A DNA stretch of 64,000 nt from Amphiduros pacificus (taxonomy: Eukaryota > Annelida > Polychaeta > Phyllodocida > Hesionidae): contig OX439009.1 in assembly GCA_949316495.1 (NCBI GenBank), forward strand, positions 14,740,201-14,804,200, given 5' to 3'. Under the pieces are notes generated by a model. It made no database searches. It was given only the letters and a program-made list of their open reading frames with translations, and had not been told where the DNA came from. The position numbers and the translations under genes are program-made. Shown here one piece after another: positions 28,458 to 43,902 of the stretch. Position 1 is the first letter of the stretch. Each line of letters opens with the position of its first letter.

Positions 28458-28470
28458 CCTATCTTATTGA
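28458..28470 (+). repeat. Right target-site duplication of SINE
   Basis: CCTATCTTATTGA, identical to the left copy. Confidence 0.92.
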
Positions 28471-31369
28471 ATAGATTGTGTCTTATATGTCTCCTGATAG
28501 GCTCTGTTATTAATTCATTACTATCATCTATGCCATAACAATATCACATAAAAAATGCAATATAATACTGTTGATGAATAATAAATTTTGATATAAATAA
28601 ATCCGCCACGCAAATTTATATGAAATGTACATGTATCACGTAAAGTTGACCAATCTTTGTTAACTGTAGTGGAATCGTCAATCTTTTCATCTCTTGTAGT
28701 GTTTAATCAGCTTATTACCTATCATTAAGATCATTAAATAACCAGAGCCCTCTGGCAGTGGTGTTTTGCAGGCAGACACTTTTTGGTTTACATTTCCCCA
28801 GTTTGCCATAAGCGGCATTTCATTAAGTGCACACATTGTCTGCAGCTGGACCTTTCATGTCAGCAAATCATCTGCCGACGTCCATAAAATGTCATCATGA
28901 CATTGCTACCACTGTCTAATATTGAGTTTGAACAAAAACTTCGTTAAAGGGTATAATAATTTGCAGCAGAAGAAATAAATCTTGACTGAATTTCTAGCCC
29001 CCTCCTCATGTCAGGCAGTGGGATGGTAACAGCCAAAAATAAATCCCATATATCTTGATATTTAGAATGTTGTAAATGTCATAATGTGGCAAGAAAATAA
29101 GAAATATGATATTGAAGTATGCATTTGTTTTATAATTTTAAGTACAGTATTTTTTAAAGGTGAATTATATATGGTAGAATAACGAGAATAGTAGAAATAG
29201 GATATTGGTAACAGGCTTCTCTAATGTAATTCCTGAAGTCCATATGTACAGGAGGAGTGAGCCCCATCCATAATCCTACTTCCTCCTAAACAGATTAAAT
29301 GAATATATATTACTTGAATGGCGTTGCTGACTACTTTTTATTGGACAAATGATCCGAAGTCAGACATCTTTCTTGAACAGCGGGTCATTAATGTTAAAGG
29401 ATATGTATATGATGTACATAAGTATTATTCTATTAGGCATATGGCCAGATTTATCAAAGCCAGGGATTGTGTTGACATTGGCATCACATCCAAATGTAAT
29501 TCATAAAAGAACATCGCACTGCAATTTTGGCCAATGGTTATTTTGTTTCTTTTAGAAATTTGACGAAAAAGCACAAGGTTTTACTTCTAAATGGGAGAAA
29601 TATGTAAAATTGTATGTGTCTTCATCCGAGAGCATGTATCTTCGCGAAGTTTAATTTTGTCCTTCTCAGACACGTAAATGCATTTTATATTTACTGTCGT
29701 TTTTCACCTCCATATCAGCATTGGAGGGATTGGACATGTGAACCAGACAGGCGTAGTAATAGTAGGTACCAGAGAGCTTCATTGCAGAATATTGAAGCTT
29801 CATCCAGTCTATATGTAATCATACAATCGCATCTAAAATGATGTATAGTACATTCCAGAAACTTTTACACATTTTTACGTTTCTCTTTCATTTATCACAC
29901 CCCCATTAATCTCAAAATCTTAATTGAATTGTAAGTGCCATATATATGTGAATACTAATAGCAAGAATAGCCCGCAATAGACAGGCCTAGTCCGGAAAGA
30001 TGGAAATGACAAAAGCTAGCATTGACAATCAATTTTGTTTTTCAATAATTTAGTTATTTGGAGAATTCGCTCCAGCTGTAACGAGCCCGTTTCAGGGGAC
30101 AGACAAGCCATCACTTGACAGTGTCTAAGGAAACATAGCTTTGTGCAATTCTCACATTTAACTGTGAACCAGATTAATATTAATATGCCCCTTTAAATGC
30201 GTATCAAATTGTAAATCATATTAATAGTTCAATATCAAATTTCGTTCATTACATCTCTGCAACACTATAACCTATTATTCCTCCCCGTAAATTACTCAAT
30301 TAATAAGATCTCAATTACAGCATAACTTGTAACTGGCATGAGATATGTGAGAACATGTGATTGGATTTTGTGTTTTAAATATTCAATTTTCATGTCTTAT
30401 ATAAAAAAAATTGAATTAAAAAATTAGTGACCTGTTCATTCCCGTTTTTACATAATGTGTTATTAAGAAAATAGAATTTTAGAATAATTTACATTCTGTT
30501 CATTCCCTTTTTTTTACATATGATAAGTAGAATATCGAACTGTAATATCCATTAACAAATAAACTTTTAATTTTTACAACACAATTTGTAACATGTTACA
30601 TGTATTGTTGCCAATTCTTTTAATAAAATATAAAACATTAATGCAATAAAACCCATTTATAATCGCTATTATCAGCTTTCTACTTATGCTTATAACAATT
30701 CATTAGAACAATCATCATAACATTTATTTTGTGATATATGAATGATTTGCTATGAAATATAAATGACATGCTATGAAATATAAATGACATGCGAAAATAT
30801 ATAAATCACATGCTATGGTGTATGTATGACATGATATAACACTTAATTCACTTTACAAAAAGTCACAATAACACCAGGAGCATTTCACTCAGAGATCAAC
30901 TCAAAGAATCTTTTGGAAGGTTCTCTATAAACACAATAGGGCATTGATGTCTGACATCTTATTTACATCCTCCCTTAATTGACTGGTACATTGTGGCAAA
31001 TGATATGTCTGCTCTTCAATTCTGAAGAAAAAAACTGAACAGCTTTGCCTAAAATTTAAGGTTATATTAATATTGGCGAAAGCAGTTCCTTTAAAAACAG
31101 TATTGCTTCATCCAATTTCTATGGATTTCTCTGAAACGATTTTCATGTTTTTTTTCTCTTCACGCACAGTCCTTGGAACACGTGTACCAGACGTAATAAA
31201 TCAAATTGTTTAAAACCACCTTCCATTTTTGTGAATAATAAGCGCAGAGTATGAAACGTGTTCATGTTTTTATAGCAACAAAATTACAATAACATCATAT
31301 GGTTTCTTATTACAGAATGTTAAGGGGTTGAGATGTGCACGTGTTGGGTTCATTTTGGATCTCCATGTA
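28471..31369. other. Unique AT-rich DNA, no supported gene
   Basis: No exon-like patch stands out. Contains a short 23-bp tandem repeat at 30736-30837. Confidence 0.5.
30736..30837. repeat. 23-bp tandem repeat
   Basis: Four to five copies of a unit close to ATATAAATGACATGCTATGA, the last ones diverged. Confidence 0.8.
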
Positions 31370-31454
31370 CCACCTGTCTCTGGGTTAAACCATTTACCCC
31401 TCATTCCACCTGCGCCACCTGTCTCTGGGTTTAACCATTTACCCTTCATTCCAT
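31370..31454. repeat. Two-copy 45-bp repeat
   Basis: CACCTGTCTCTGGGTT plus ACCATTTACCC occurs at 31371 and again at 31416. The adjoining 31480-31620 is C-rich with repeated CTGACCTC-like motifs; frames on both strands across it are low-complexity. Confidence 0.85.
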
Positions 31455-31635
31455 GGACTGACAATGGAGCGTGATGAGTTCTCGCTGACAACCCTGCTGA
31501 CTGATCACGCCGACCCCATCCTAACTGACCTCCCCCCAATCCCGACTGACCTCGCTGCCCCCTGCTTGGTGACCTCGCCGTCCCCATCACGACTGTCATG
31601 CGGTCCTCGCTCTACAACCCCACCACCCCAACACA

Positions 31636-31681
31636 CTCACACACACACACGCACGCATACACACACACACACACACACACA
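31636..31681. repeat. CA dinucleotide array
   Basis: About 22 CA repeats with a few interruptions. Confidence 0.95.
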
Positions 31682-31834
31682 AGATGGGGGTGACTCAGGT
31701 GACTTGTCAGAGTTGGGACACTTAGATATGTGGCATTTCATGTGTATTCCTCGTTTACATGATAGGGGAATGGCCATTTATTTCATAATACGGGTGTATT
31801 ATATTTGTAAAAACATTTCCTGAGGTTCAATGAT

Positions 31835-31960
31835 AATCAGCATCCTCCAAATCAGCATCAACCTCACAATAAATACCAACCTTAAAAAAACAATCTTTAA
31901 ATCAGCAACAATCTTAAAATCAGTAACAATCTCAAAATCAGCACCAACATTAAATTCGAT
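31835..31960. repeat. Degenerate 18-bp tandem repeat
   Basis: Loose copies of AAATCAGCAACAATCTTA, about seven units, preceding the 27-bp array. Confidence 0.7.
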
Positions 31961-31999
31961 AGAAAATAGACAATAAAGGGCAATCTTCAAATCAACAAC

Positions 32000-32743
32000 A
32001 ACTACAGGGAGGGCACCACAGCAGTGAACTACAGGGAGGGCACCACAGCAGTGAACTACAGGGAGGGCACCACAGCAGTGAACTACAGGGAGGGCACCAC
32101 AGCAGCAAAATCCAGGGAGGGCACCACAGCAGTGAACTACAGGGAGGGCACCACAGCAGTGAACTACAGGGAGGGCATCACAGCAGTGAACTACAGGGAG
32201 GGCACCACAGCAGTGAACTACAGGGAGGGCACCACAGCAGCAAAATCCAGGGAGGGCACCACAGCAGTGAACTACAGGGAGGGCACCACAGCAGTGAACT
32301 ACAGGGAGGGCATCACAGCAGTGAACTACAGGGAGGGCACCACAGCAGTGAACTACAGGGAGGGCACCACAGCAGTGAACTACATGAAGGACATCACAGC
32401 AGTGAACTACAGGGAGGGCACCACAGCAGTGAACTACAGGGAGGGCATCACAGCAGTGAACTACAGGGAGGGCACCACAGCAGCAAAATCCAGGGAGGGC
32501 ACCACAGCAGTGAACTACAGGGAGGGCACCACAGCAGTGAACTACAGGGAGGGCACCACAGCAGTGAACTACAGGGAGGGCACCACAGTAGTGAACTACA
32601 GGGAGGGCACCACAGCAGCAAAATCCAGGGAGGGCACCACAGTAGTGAACTACAGGGAGGGCACCACAGCAGCAAAATCCAGGGAGGGCACCACAGCAGT
32701 GAACTACAGGGAGGGCACCACAGCAGTGAACTACAGGGAGGGC
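32000..32743. repeat. 27-bp minisatellite, about 28 copies
   Basis: Unit contains GTGAACTACAGGGAGGGCAC then CACAGCA. A second form replaces GTGAACTAC with GCAAAATCC and recurs at uneven spacing, six times in all. Because 27 is divisible by three the array is open in several frames on both strands (248 codons plus, up to 319 minus); the repeat peptide NYREGTTAV has no start context, splice site or codon bias that would support expression. Confidence 0.96.
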
Positions 32744-32746
32744 CGA

Positions 32747-35622
32747 CTTCAGACACACTCAACGTATTGAGCAGGATTAAAATGAACATTATTCAATAAA
32801 TCTCTGAATCAAGATTAGCCCAAATATATGAAAACAAAGAAAAGAAATAGAACAATGAAATACACTCGTTACAGGTATTAGCAGTATAGTGATATGATTT
32901 GATTGCTGATATAGACAAACTTTATACGGAATAAGATGATCCCTAATTACTTAAAGGGTTTTTCACAATATAATCTTATGAGCTTATACTTCATTAAATA
33001 GTAGGCAATGTAGAGTTGATGGAAATTGCCAAATATTTAGACAAACAATAAGACTATATTCTATAATGTGGCAAGTCAACCAGGAGCTTCTCTTCTCTGC
33101 ACGTTGTTTACATCAGGTGAAGAACTATTCTTCAAATCTTGCCCCATAAAGCTTAGTGAGAACCGCCATTACCAAAGACAACAGGCCATAGCTTCTGCGT
33201 CTAGAAATACTGTGGCCCATTATGGTAGCGAAAATTGACACTTTGAAAACATCCTTTTTTTCTTTCTTGTTGACATCCTTGCATAATCTGGTGTTATATT
33301 TGAATGCACTAGACAGCATCACATTCAGTGCCCCCTTGCGTCCTGTTCTAATGCCAATATCATACTTGATGCCATTCATATCCGGTTTGGCCTTCCCTTA
33401 AATGAACGGTTTTATCGCCAAGTGGAGTACCATGTCAAGATTACCTGAGAGACCTGTCAACACTAGCAAGAAAAGTGGGGGAAATTGAATCCTTTTATGT
33501 GGTCGGTTCTGGTGCAAAACTCTATATTTTGATAATTTTATAATTCCACATAATCAGTTAATGAAGTGCTTGTATATCTCTGCCTGGCACCTGTTGCCCC
33601 CTCTGACGGCGAGGCAAGCAGCTAACAGGGCGTGACATTAAGTGTGAACCTAATTGGCTGTCCTTGGTGTCCTATCCTGATATATAGTGCACTCCCATGG
33701 TAACGCTGCTTCACACATGTTCATCTTGACCTGATACCCGAACCCATCCTTGTTATCCACAACAATCATCAATAATTCAAATTCATAAAACATCCTGTCC
33801 GGATCTTAATGCCAATAGCAAAAATAGTATCTGCAATATGTATATATTAAATTTCATTTTATTAATGTTTAGTCAAGGGGAAAGAATAATATAAACGTAC
33901 GCAGAGCAGTTTCTTCCCATGGGAATGGGTAACTTCATATGAGGTATTGGTAACTTAAATGACCTTTATTTTCTACTCAGTGGTTGGATATACTCAATAA
34001 AATACATTATCATAGAGGAAGAGAGGAAGGTATAAAAGTGAATATCTTCCTGGTCGATATGGAAATCAATGCAAATGTTCAGTTCCTTATTTTTAAAGTA
34101 CGATTCCAGCGTTTCTATTGTCTGTTTTATTCTTAATTCATTTCCTTCTTCCCACGCGAGATAAATAGTTTCCTTGTGTAGACCTCCATAACTGACAAAT
34201 AATGTTTTGCTTGGTTATCTTTGGGTGATAGAAAAGTGTAATTCCTTATAAACTAAGAAATGAAAGTAACATTCTAACTTAAAACTGGAACTTTACTAGG
34301 TACAGTTCGACTTCGATGGTTTCCATGAAATTCATTGTCAAATGTTTTATTTGTTTTTTTTCAATTGCAACACACACAATTCAATTATAATCCATAGTTT
34401 AACATGGGAAACATATACTTTCAAAGGGCTGCTTAATATTTCTTGGCGTGCACCTATTGACTTGGTGTGCACCTTTCACCGGAAAAAAACACCATCAACA
34501 GGTCGTCCCCCGTTCTTGAACCGACATTAGCATGCGGTAGTGTTTTGTAAAGCATAAACACACTTGTGTGAGACAATAGAGGGCGCTAATGAGACGCACC
34601 TGAGAACTCTCGATGACCTCGCATCGCATGCTGGGTGGAAGCTGCTTGGCTTTTTTTACTGAGGTACATCGGTTCAAATGTAAAATAGTTCACAAAAATA
34701 CGGATGAAATATCGCTTCTTGTGCATAGTGGTCTGAACAATTAAGATATGTGTTTGATTATACTTAAATTGTGATTGATACCGAAACGCATCTGTTACAG
34801 AAAGTAGGGATATGAATCAAGAATCTTTTATATGTGTTTATACTAGTATACTGCATTATATCGCCCATGTCTACAAAAGCATTTTGTATTAATCCACATC
34901 TCATGCAAATTTGATTGAGCATGACCGCGTGCCGAAACATATACGGTGACAGTTTATGTGGTTCATTCAGTTTGTGATAATGACAGGAAAGTATCAAGAA
35001 TAATGTATGACCTTTTACTCTGGAGTTAGAGGAAAGATTTTATCCCGGAAGCAGAAATCAAAAGATGTGTCACGGTGGTATCGATGGCCCCCGCCAGTGT
35101 GCATCTCACCTGCCTCTTATCTTTACATCATTATCTTATCATATGTTCTTATCAGCTTAAAACAGACGGCCTCATTATGTTCTCAGAGTTTTCCTGAGGC
35201 GAGGTGGCCGCGTCTAAGCACTTGATAACCGTCACTGCTGTGGACTGCACCACTCTCAGTTGCCTTTGTGTCTGTGCATCTTACAACATAGTTTAGAATA
35301 CATTAAAATAGCAAAAGTATGTTTATTGTGGAGCACCCACTGATCTTGAGATGGAACTCTTCAACCTTGGACTAAATTAAGATGGGTTCCACATGCTGGG
35401 TTATTTTGACAAAATGGCATATTTCAGATGATGTACCCTCCTCTTTCTCTGGTCTGTCATCAACTATCAAGCCTCGGGAACTCGCCTTTTATGGCTAAAC
35501 AATGGTCAACACTACTGACGGGCATATGGCAAAGCCAAGTGTGACAGAGGTCCCGCTCTGGGAAACTCAAGTTGACCTTGTGGTCAAGCAAATAATGAAA
35601 CACGAGCTCTGAGAAGTACTAT
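32747..35622. other. Unique DNA, no supported gene
   Basis: A GC-richer segment near 33590-33740 includes CCCATGGTAACG, half of an X-box. A GATA-site cluster lies at 35115-35154. No exon was recognised. Confidence 0.45.
35115..35154. promoter_or_regulatory. Cluster of four GATA sites
   Basis: Four TTATC/GATAA cores fall within 40 bp, followed about 50 bp later by a GC-rich segment (GAGGCGAGGTGGCCGCG). This spacing is denser than expected by chance and fits an enhancer, but only the motif is seen. Confidence 0.3.
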
Positions 35623-37830
<2,208 letters not shown>

Positions 37831-38199
37831 TAAAACTGAATATAAAGCTTCCAGAAGAGAAATCAACCATAGGAGCACAATCGTTTCTGTATTGGGGCAC
37901 AATTTAAAATAGTATATGATTAGATCTCACCTTTTCTTAAAAAAGAGAAATAAATGTCATGATTATTTAGGCATAGTGGTTTATGTTATACAGTAGCCAC
38001 GTAGCAAAGATATGTGCACTATTTAAGGGTCAAATAAAGCATAGGCCACAAAATGTTAGACATGACAACTCATATCAATTGATCAGCATTGTTGGAGTGG
38101 GAATAATGGATGTCAGTCTTGCTGCTCTTGTGTGTGTCTCACAGGCGAGCCAGACAATGGGAAAAATAGACAGCTGCTTGCCAGCATATCAATCGAAAT

Positions 38200-38201
<2 letters not shown>

Positions 38202-38279
<78 letters not shown>

Positions 38280-38285
38280 ACACAT
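38202..38285. repeat. CA dinucleotide array
   Basis: About 40 CA repeats with two TACA interruptions. Frames of CV or HT repeats across it are artefacts. Confidence 0.97.
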
Positions 38286-41200
38286 CCGAAGAGCCATTTT
38301 CTGAAGCAACTCCCTTAATACTTTGTATCTCATGGAAGCATGTGTGTGTTTCTTCAATCGCCTCAGGAAAGAACAAATCAATTTGAATTATCTATTCAGG
38401 TGCAGTTGTGTTACATGAGTTAAGTTTTGATTGCTAATATCTTTTTTCTGCATATTTTGAAGTTGGCGTGTCGGCTCATTTCAGACAGATACTGTCATGA
38501 AAATTTGTTATAAAGACGTCTGGATCTGCCATAAAGAAACCTGGAGTTCATATTAATACGATACAATTCCTGGCATGATAGATGAAACAAAGTTACATAA
38601 TTATGGGTATTATAAGATTATTTCATTATAAACAGCATGTTATTTACCATTTTAAAAAGTCTTCCTGGCATTATATGATTGACATACGGTAATATTATAC
38701 CAAAAACAAAGAGTTACCTCATATTTAAAAAAAGATGTTTAGGACATATAATACGACAGTTTTGCTTCCCACATTTTGCTAATAACGTAAATGACTACTG
38801 GAAGTATGCTGTGTGTTATGTAAGTCTTTGGGACCACGCCCTAAGTTTTTAAAGGCATATTGTTATAAAGTGAGTAGAAAGGTAAATGGTATTGAGGTTA
38901 ACCGTGGTACAGCCCACTCCCACTACAGCCATCTCCTTTTCTCCTTAAATGTAACACAAGTATTTTAGTGTTTGATATACACATCTATCCTTCATGGTAA
39001 TATACACATCCTCAATAAAATAAGTTTGACCCGAGTAAGCCTCTTTTGGATATGGACAAAATCATTTGCTCTGATCATGATCTAAAGTGGTTAGAAGTTT
39101 GGAAATAAAAACAAGAAATAATAAAAAAATTATTGAGTTCCTTTAAGTGTAGATATGTCATAGGGCTATAAATGTATAGTGATCGATAACATGTTGTTTA
39201 CAAACTAAATCCGGGGCTGCCCTTTACGATATATTTTATTCCTTGAATGGGCGATCTTTACACCTCAAACACCAACATTTTAATGGACTTAGGAAAGCAT
39301 TTGTTATCTGATCATCACATACAGAGGTTTGGGAGGAGGATTTAATGTTTTGTCATGAAAGGTACATGTCAATTTGTTACTGTAAGGCAAATCACTGCAC
39401 TGAGGAGAGACAGCTTCGATTTTGTGTGTAAAATAAAAATATTTTCATAAAGAAATAGAAAACTATCTGCTTTGAAGATTATATAACATTTTATAAATGC
39501 GTTCTAGCCATTCTGGGCAAGTTAAAGTGCTTTATATTATGCAAATGAGTTTAAATGGGTGTTCAAAAAACCAGTGTTTGGAGCACATAAACTAGTAAGG
39601 CTTTTCTCATCAGGTGTTAATTCAAGCCAAATCCCTTATGGGATGTGTATTTCACTGAAACTGCCTGGAGTTGCACAATTATAAACTTTATCAGACACAT
39701 AATGAAAAGGCAAGTTTTGACCTCTAATCTTGTAACTTATCAATGTGGGAAATAAAACATTTGACACGTGCACGAACTTCCGGTCGCTATCCACACCTTT
39801 ATATACGACGATACACGGTCGATAAAGCTTATCATTTTGTATCAGATTTCAGGGCTTTGCATTGGCGTGGTACATTTCTGTGAAATTCACCAAATGACTT
39901 TGCATGATAAAAATACGGACGTCAATGAATGAACTTTAGATAAAATTGTAAAGTCTTTTCTCAAGACTTAAAGTCTATATTGGTTCTACTCTAGAATCAA
40001 TCATGCTTTTACTCTAGTATGTACTATTCATACTCTAGAATTATAGAGTGTACCGTTTACAATAATGAATTAAGATCTGTTTTGTTTTTATTCTTGAACT
40101 AAAAATTAATATCTTAAAGTTTGAATATCTTAAAGTTTGCACAGGGCTTTTTTAAGATGAAATACCATCCTGTGCATATTTCATCTTGATATCAAATTTC
40201 TAAGTGATAATATTTCTCCATTCATATTAATATGGCCCACATCAAAGGAATCGTGATTGCTTGACATTCTGGCGAATAGTGTGCCAGTTGTTTATGTAAA
40301 TTTGACGCCTTATGAGGTGAAACAGGTACATAAACATTGGCATAGCATTTTATGAATGACAATCACCGCTAGTTAACGGTAAACAGTTTGATATTGAAGC
40401 CAAAATAACAATGAACAAATACCGTAGGCTACTAGTGGGTGTAATTATGTCCAAAAGGCGCGAGATGTAGCCAAATATGAACACCTTATGCTTGATTATT
40501 CCTGCCATTTTGGCAATAATAGATCACTTAATGATGCTGTTTATGAACCAATAAGCCCTGAGGTTTATCTGGCCATTATTCATCTTTCAACCAATGATAA
40601 TCAATTAATTTATTTGCTTACAAATGTTTAAAAAATGAAAAGAATTACTTTAATAGGTCCCATCAAGCATATAATGGTCGAGAAAGTAAAAATCTGAAAC
40701 TGGGCTGTTTCTCATCCCTGTCAGTGTTCCACGACGGGTCATCATGTCTATGCAATAATGAAAGAGAACGTTCCCCAATCAATCTTTGAAATATGCAGGG
40801 CATTGGATCCCAGTTACAGTGCACTATCTGATCTAATATAATATATATTGTTTTTGAAAAGTCCATTCATTCCTGTACTTTGGAAGACAGCCATCTATTT
40901 CAGTCTGTTTTGGAATTTGTCAGATTTTAGATTTGATCTGGACATAAATTTTGTCTTGAATAGCACCATTCCCTTTAAAATTTCACATTTTCTCATGAAA
41001 CTGTTTATTTTTGTTGATAGGTATAAACCACAGGCTGCTCCCTGGCGATTGACCTTGTCAGGGCCAAATCATCATCAGCCAAATCACCATCGGTCAAATA
41101 ACAAGAATGTCAATAATAGAACATAAACATGTTTTCTCATCTCATATCAAAACTATATTATGATAATAATTGATGAAAATGTTGTATTTTTCTCACTTTG

Positions 41201-42291
41201 CGTTTTTGTAAAACCCCTAGGCCTACATTAAAATTCCATTTACACCATTGTCCATATGGGTTATTCCGCACCATAACTATTACTACTAAGTGATGAATAC
41301 CCATATACTAGCATTTGTTACACTGTCCGATCGGTATATTTGTTTAAACTGGAAATACAATATTTACTGTAAAGTTTAAAAGTATGGCGCAAGTTGTAAA
41401 ACAACAACCAAACTGATACACTGGCAAAATGAAATAGGCACCTTCGGATATTTATATGGTCTTGCTTGCCAATATCCAAGCATATCTAATGGGCTATAGT
41501 TGGCATATTAATATTTGCTTTGAGGAATGACGATATGTCCTTAATATCAGCCTTTGGACATTTTAACATGGATGCCACAATGTCAAATACCATCGTATAT
41601 ATGTGACGTCATTAATATATACTGCCATCGGTCACTTAAACAAGTATCTGACCTTTGTGATCGTGCAAGGGAACATTTTACCCGTGTATATATTAAGTAT
41701 TAACAATAATGCGATGCTTCTTTTGTACTTAAGCCTTGCACAACTCTTTAAAGGTAGTATATCTAATGTAGTTAAAATCCCCTTTTCTCGCCGTGAACAT
41801 ATACCATATACATCGGGTTGGTGACCTCAGTAGGCTTTTATAAGAGTTATGAACGATTATTGATCAGCCATTGACCTTAATGAATGATGTTAAGGAAGCA
41901 CGTGTACAGTGATATCGTTTTGAATGTACAATAAGAAATAGGTTAGGATCAAAAGAACATTTCATGATGATGTACTTATCAATGCGATTATACTATTTGA
42001 TATGGATAAGTATATTGAGATAAACCATGGCTCCGTTATGTTTTGGCGCTTGTAGCAAATTGTACTTTCATCTCACCTGTCTTCACCCTCTCATCGGAAC
42101 AGGTGTGTCATGTTGCTTGTCTTTGTTGCACTATAACACCTCCTCAAAGCGAAGTTTGGCGCCAATTCTACCTGTCCTCAGAGAGGTAACAAAGTGTACG
42201 CGTTCATTCGCCAGCGATTACTGGCCTCTGCAGCCGAGGCAATGGACACTACATGCGCCTGGCATCGTGACCATCCTCAAAGAATACTTAC
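38286..42291. other. Unique DNA, mostly without supported gene
   Basis: AT-rich. Holds one copy of a dispersed repeat (40781-40836). A GC-richer patch starts near 42020; its plus-strand 95-codon frame has no splice borders, while a small minus-strand exon candidate follows at 42292-42342. Confidence 0.45.
40781..40836 (-). repeat. Dispersed repeat, copy B
   Basis: On the minus strand GATCAGATAG...AACTGGGATCCAATGCCCTG followed by CATATTTCAAAG aligns over about 55 bp with copy A at 46577-46632 at roughly three quarters identity. Family unknown. Confidence 0.5.
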
Positions 42292-42342
42292 GTCCAGTTC
42301 TGTGTCCAAAATAATTGGTACATCGGCTTCAGCCACTGCTTT
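42292..42342 (-). CDS. Candidate 51-bp exon, unknown protein
   Basis: On the minus strand a 17-codon stretch KAVAEADVPIILDTELD lies between an AG (weak pyrimidine tract) and a consensus donor GAC|GTAAGT. Its length is a multiple of three. The composition is protein-like and less AT-rich than the flanks. No further exon with matching phase was found in the neighbouring 300 bp, and no family is recognised. It could equally be a chance match, since short open stretches with donor motifs are frequent in 64 kb. Confidence 0.2.
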
Positions 42343-43236
42343 CTTATACATCAAGAGTTTAAAAGGTCGATGACATTTAGACCATAGACATCTCTTGTGC
42401 ATAATATTTATGACAGATTGTTAAAAATGCGTCTAAGTTACACGATATCTGTGCATTTGGTACCACCCTTTTCTTGGAAAATATATCTCTCCATGCATGT
42501 TCATGAGTTTGCTCATGCGTATTTTTTTTTACAGGACCAGTTACAGAACTTTTCCAAGTTATAACAACACCTGTGCTTCAGTAGGTAAAAGTTTGGTGTA
42601 TTGTATCTATTTTGGATGGGCTTATGAAATAAGAATCATCCTGTACATATTACATTTTTGTAATTGAAAAATTGTAATTGAAATTATTATACTATGACCT
42701 TTTTACACGTACTTTGTTGACGTGAAGAAGATTGAATCGTCTTGTCAAGTTGTTTTATCTCTGTCTTCTATCATTTTGTGAAGCTTGGCACTTACTGATG
42801 TGAAACTAAGTTTCTGTGGCTTAGCATTTTAACTTCACGCTTTGGCAAGCTGAGCGGGGACACCTGCCACGGCGGTGTGACTGAGTCAGGTGCCTAGAAG
42901 TCTACAGTAAGAACTGTTGTCTTGCTGCATTGTTACATTCTGTCATTGAGGTGAATGCTCTTTGGAGTACAGGAACGTGTAGGGGCAAGACTTGAGCCCG
43001 CGATTTAACCTTGAGACGTACCGTATGACTCATATCTCTTACTGTCAATATTCCTAGTTCTCGGAGAAGCATATGTATGATTTTAGTACGCTTCATTTGA
43101 TGACAAGAAATAAGAGTAGCGAAAAATGAGTTTCAAAGCAGTTGCAATTATAAGAACTTAAACTGTTTTGCACTCGTTCTTTAGTTTTCATTCCAGATCA
43201 ATGAATATACATAGCAAATTAGAGCGTTCAGACAGG

Positions 43237-43244
43237 AAAATATG
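43237..43244 (+). repeat. Left 8-bp target-site duplication
   Basis: AAAATATG, repeated exactly at 43818-43825 around the MITE. Confidence 0.9.
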
Positions 43245-43817
43245 CCCGGGGGGGGTACTCTCATGATTTTAACCCGCGGAGGCTGGGATGGAACTGAAAA
43301 CCCCAGAGCCTGAATTAGGGAAATATTCTATCATTATTGGTACCCTGATTTAGGACTAGCTGAAATTTGGTACCCTGATTTAGGACTAGCTGAATTTTTG
43401 ATACCCTCATTTAGGGATGATGCAGAAGGAGGAGATTTGGAAAAGGGGATTGCGATCCCTGTTTTAGGGAGAAATTTGAAAAACAGTACCCTGTTTTAGG
43501 GAAAATGATAAAATATCTTAACCCAGATGGAACTGAAAACCCCAGAGCCTGATTTAGGGAAATATTCTATCATTATTGGTATCCTGATTTAGGACCAGCT
43601 GAATTTTTTATACCCTCATTTAGGGATGATGCAGAAGGGGGAGATTTGGAAAGGGGGATTGTGGTCCCTGTTTTAGGGAGAAATTTGAAAAAATAGTACC
43701 CTGTTTTAGGGAAAATGATGAAATATCTTAACCTGTTTTAGGGAAAATATCAGCGAAAAGGACCCTATTTAGCCCAGCTTCCCCGGTAACGCTGACTATG
43801 AGAGTACCCCCCCCGGG
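43245..43817. mobile_element. Non-autonomous DNA transposon (MITE), 8-bp target duplication
   Basis: A 573-bp element with perfect 20-bp terminal inverted repeats, CCCGGGGGGGGTACTCTCAT at 43245-43264 and its exact reverse complement at 43798-43817. It is flanked by the 8-bp direct repeat AAAATATG. It has no coding capacity. Inside, a segment of about 240 bp is duplicated (GATGGAACTGAAAACCCCAG at about 43288 and again at about 43528), and variants of CCCTGTTTTAGGG occur about a dozen times. An 8-bp duplication fits hAT, Merlin or P-type transposases, but the C/G-run terminus does not identify one. Perfect ends suggest recent mobility. Confidence 0.88.
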
Positions 43818-43825
43818 AAAATATG
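43818..43825 (+). repeat. Right 8-bp target-site duplication
   Basis: AAAATATG, identical to the left copy. Confidence 0.9.
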
Positions 43826-43902
43826 AATCTTTGATCGCAATAAAAAAGTAATCCTTTTATATGAAATGTATTCGGGATAATTTTTCTCGCATACAGCCTG
43901 GG

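Noticed and set aside
31799-32770. 319-codon minus and 248-codon plus frames over the 27-bp array
   Set aside because: Unit length divisible by three leaves both strands open; the flanking parts are AT-rich or degenerate repeat.
42027-42314. 95-codon plus-strand frame beginning MAPLCFGACS
   Set aside because: GC-richer than background but without splice borders or recognisable domain; the adjoining minus-strand donor argues for another reading.
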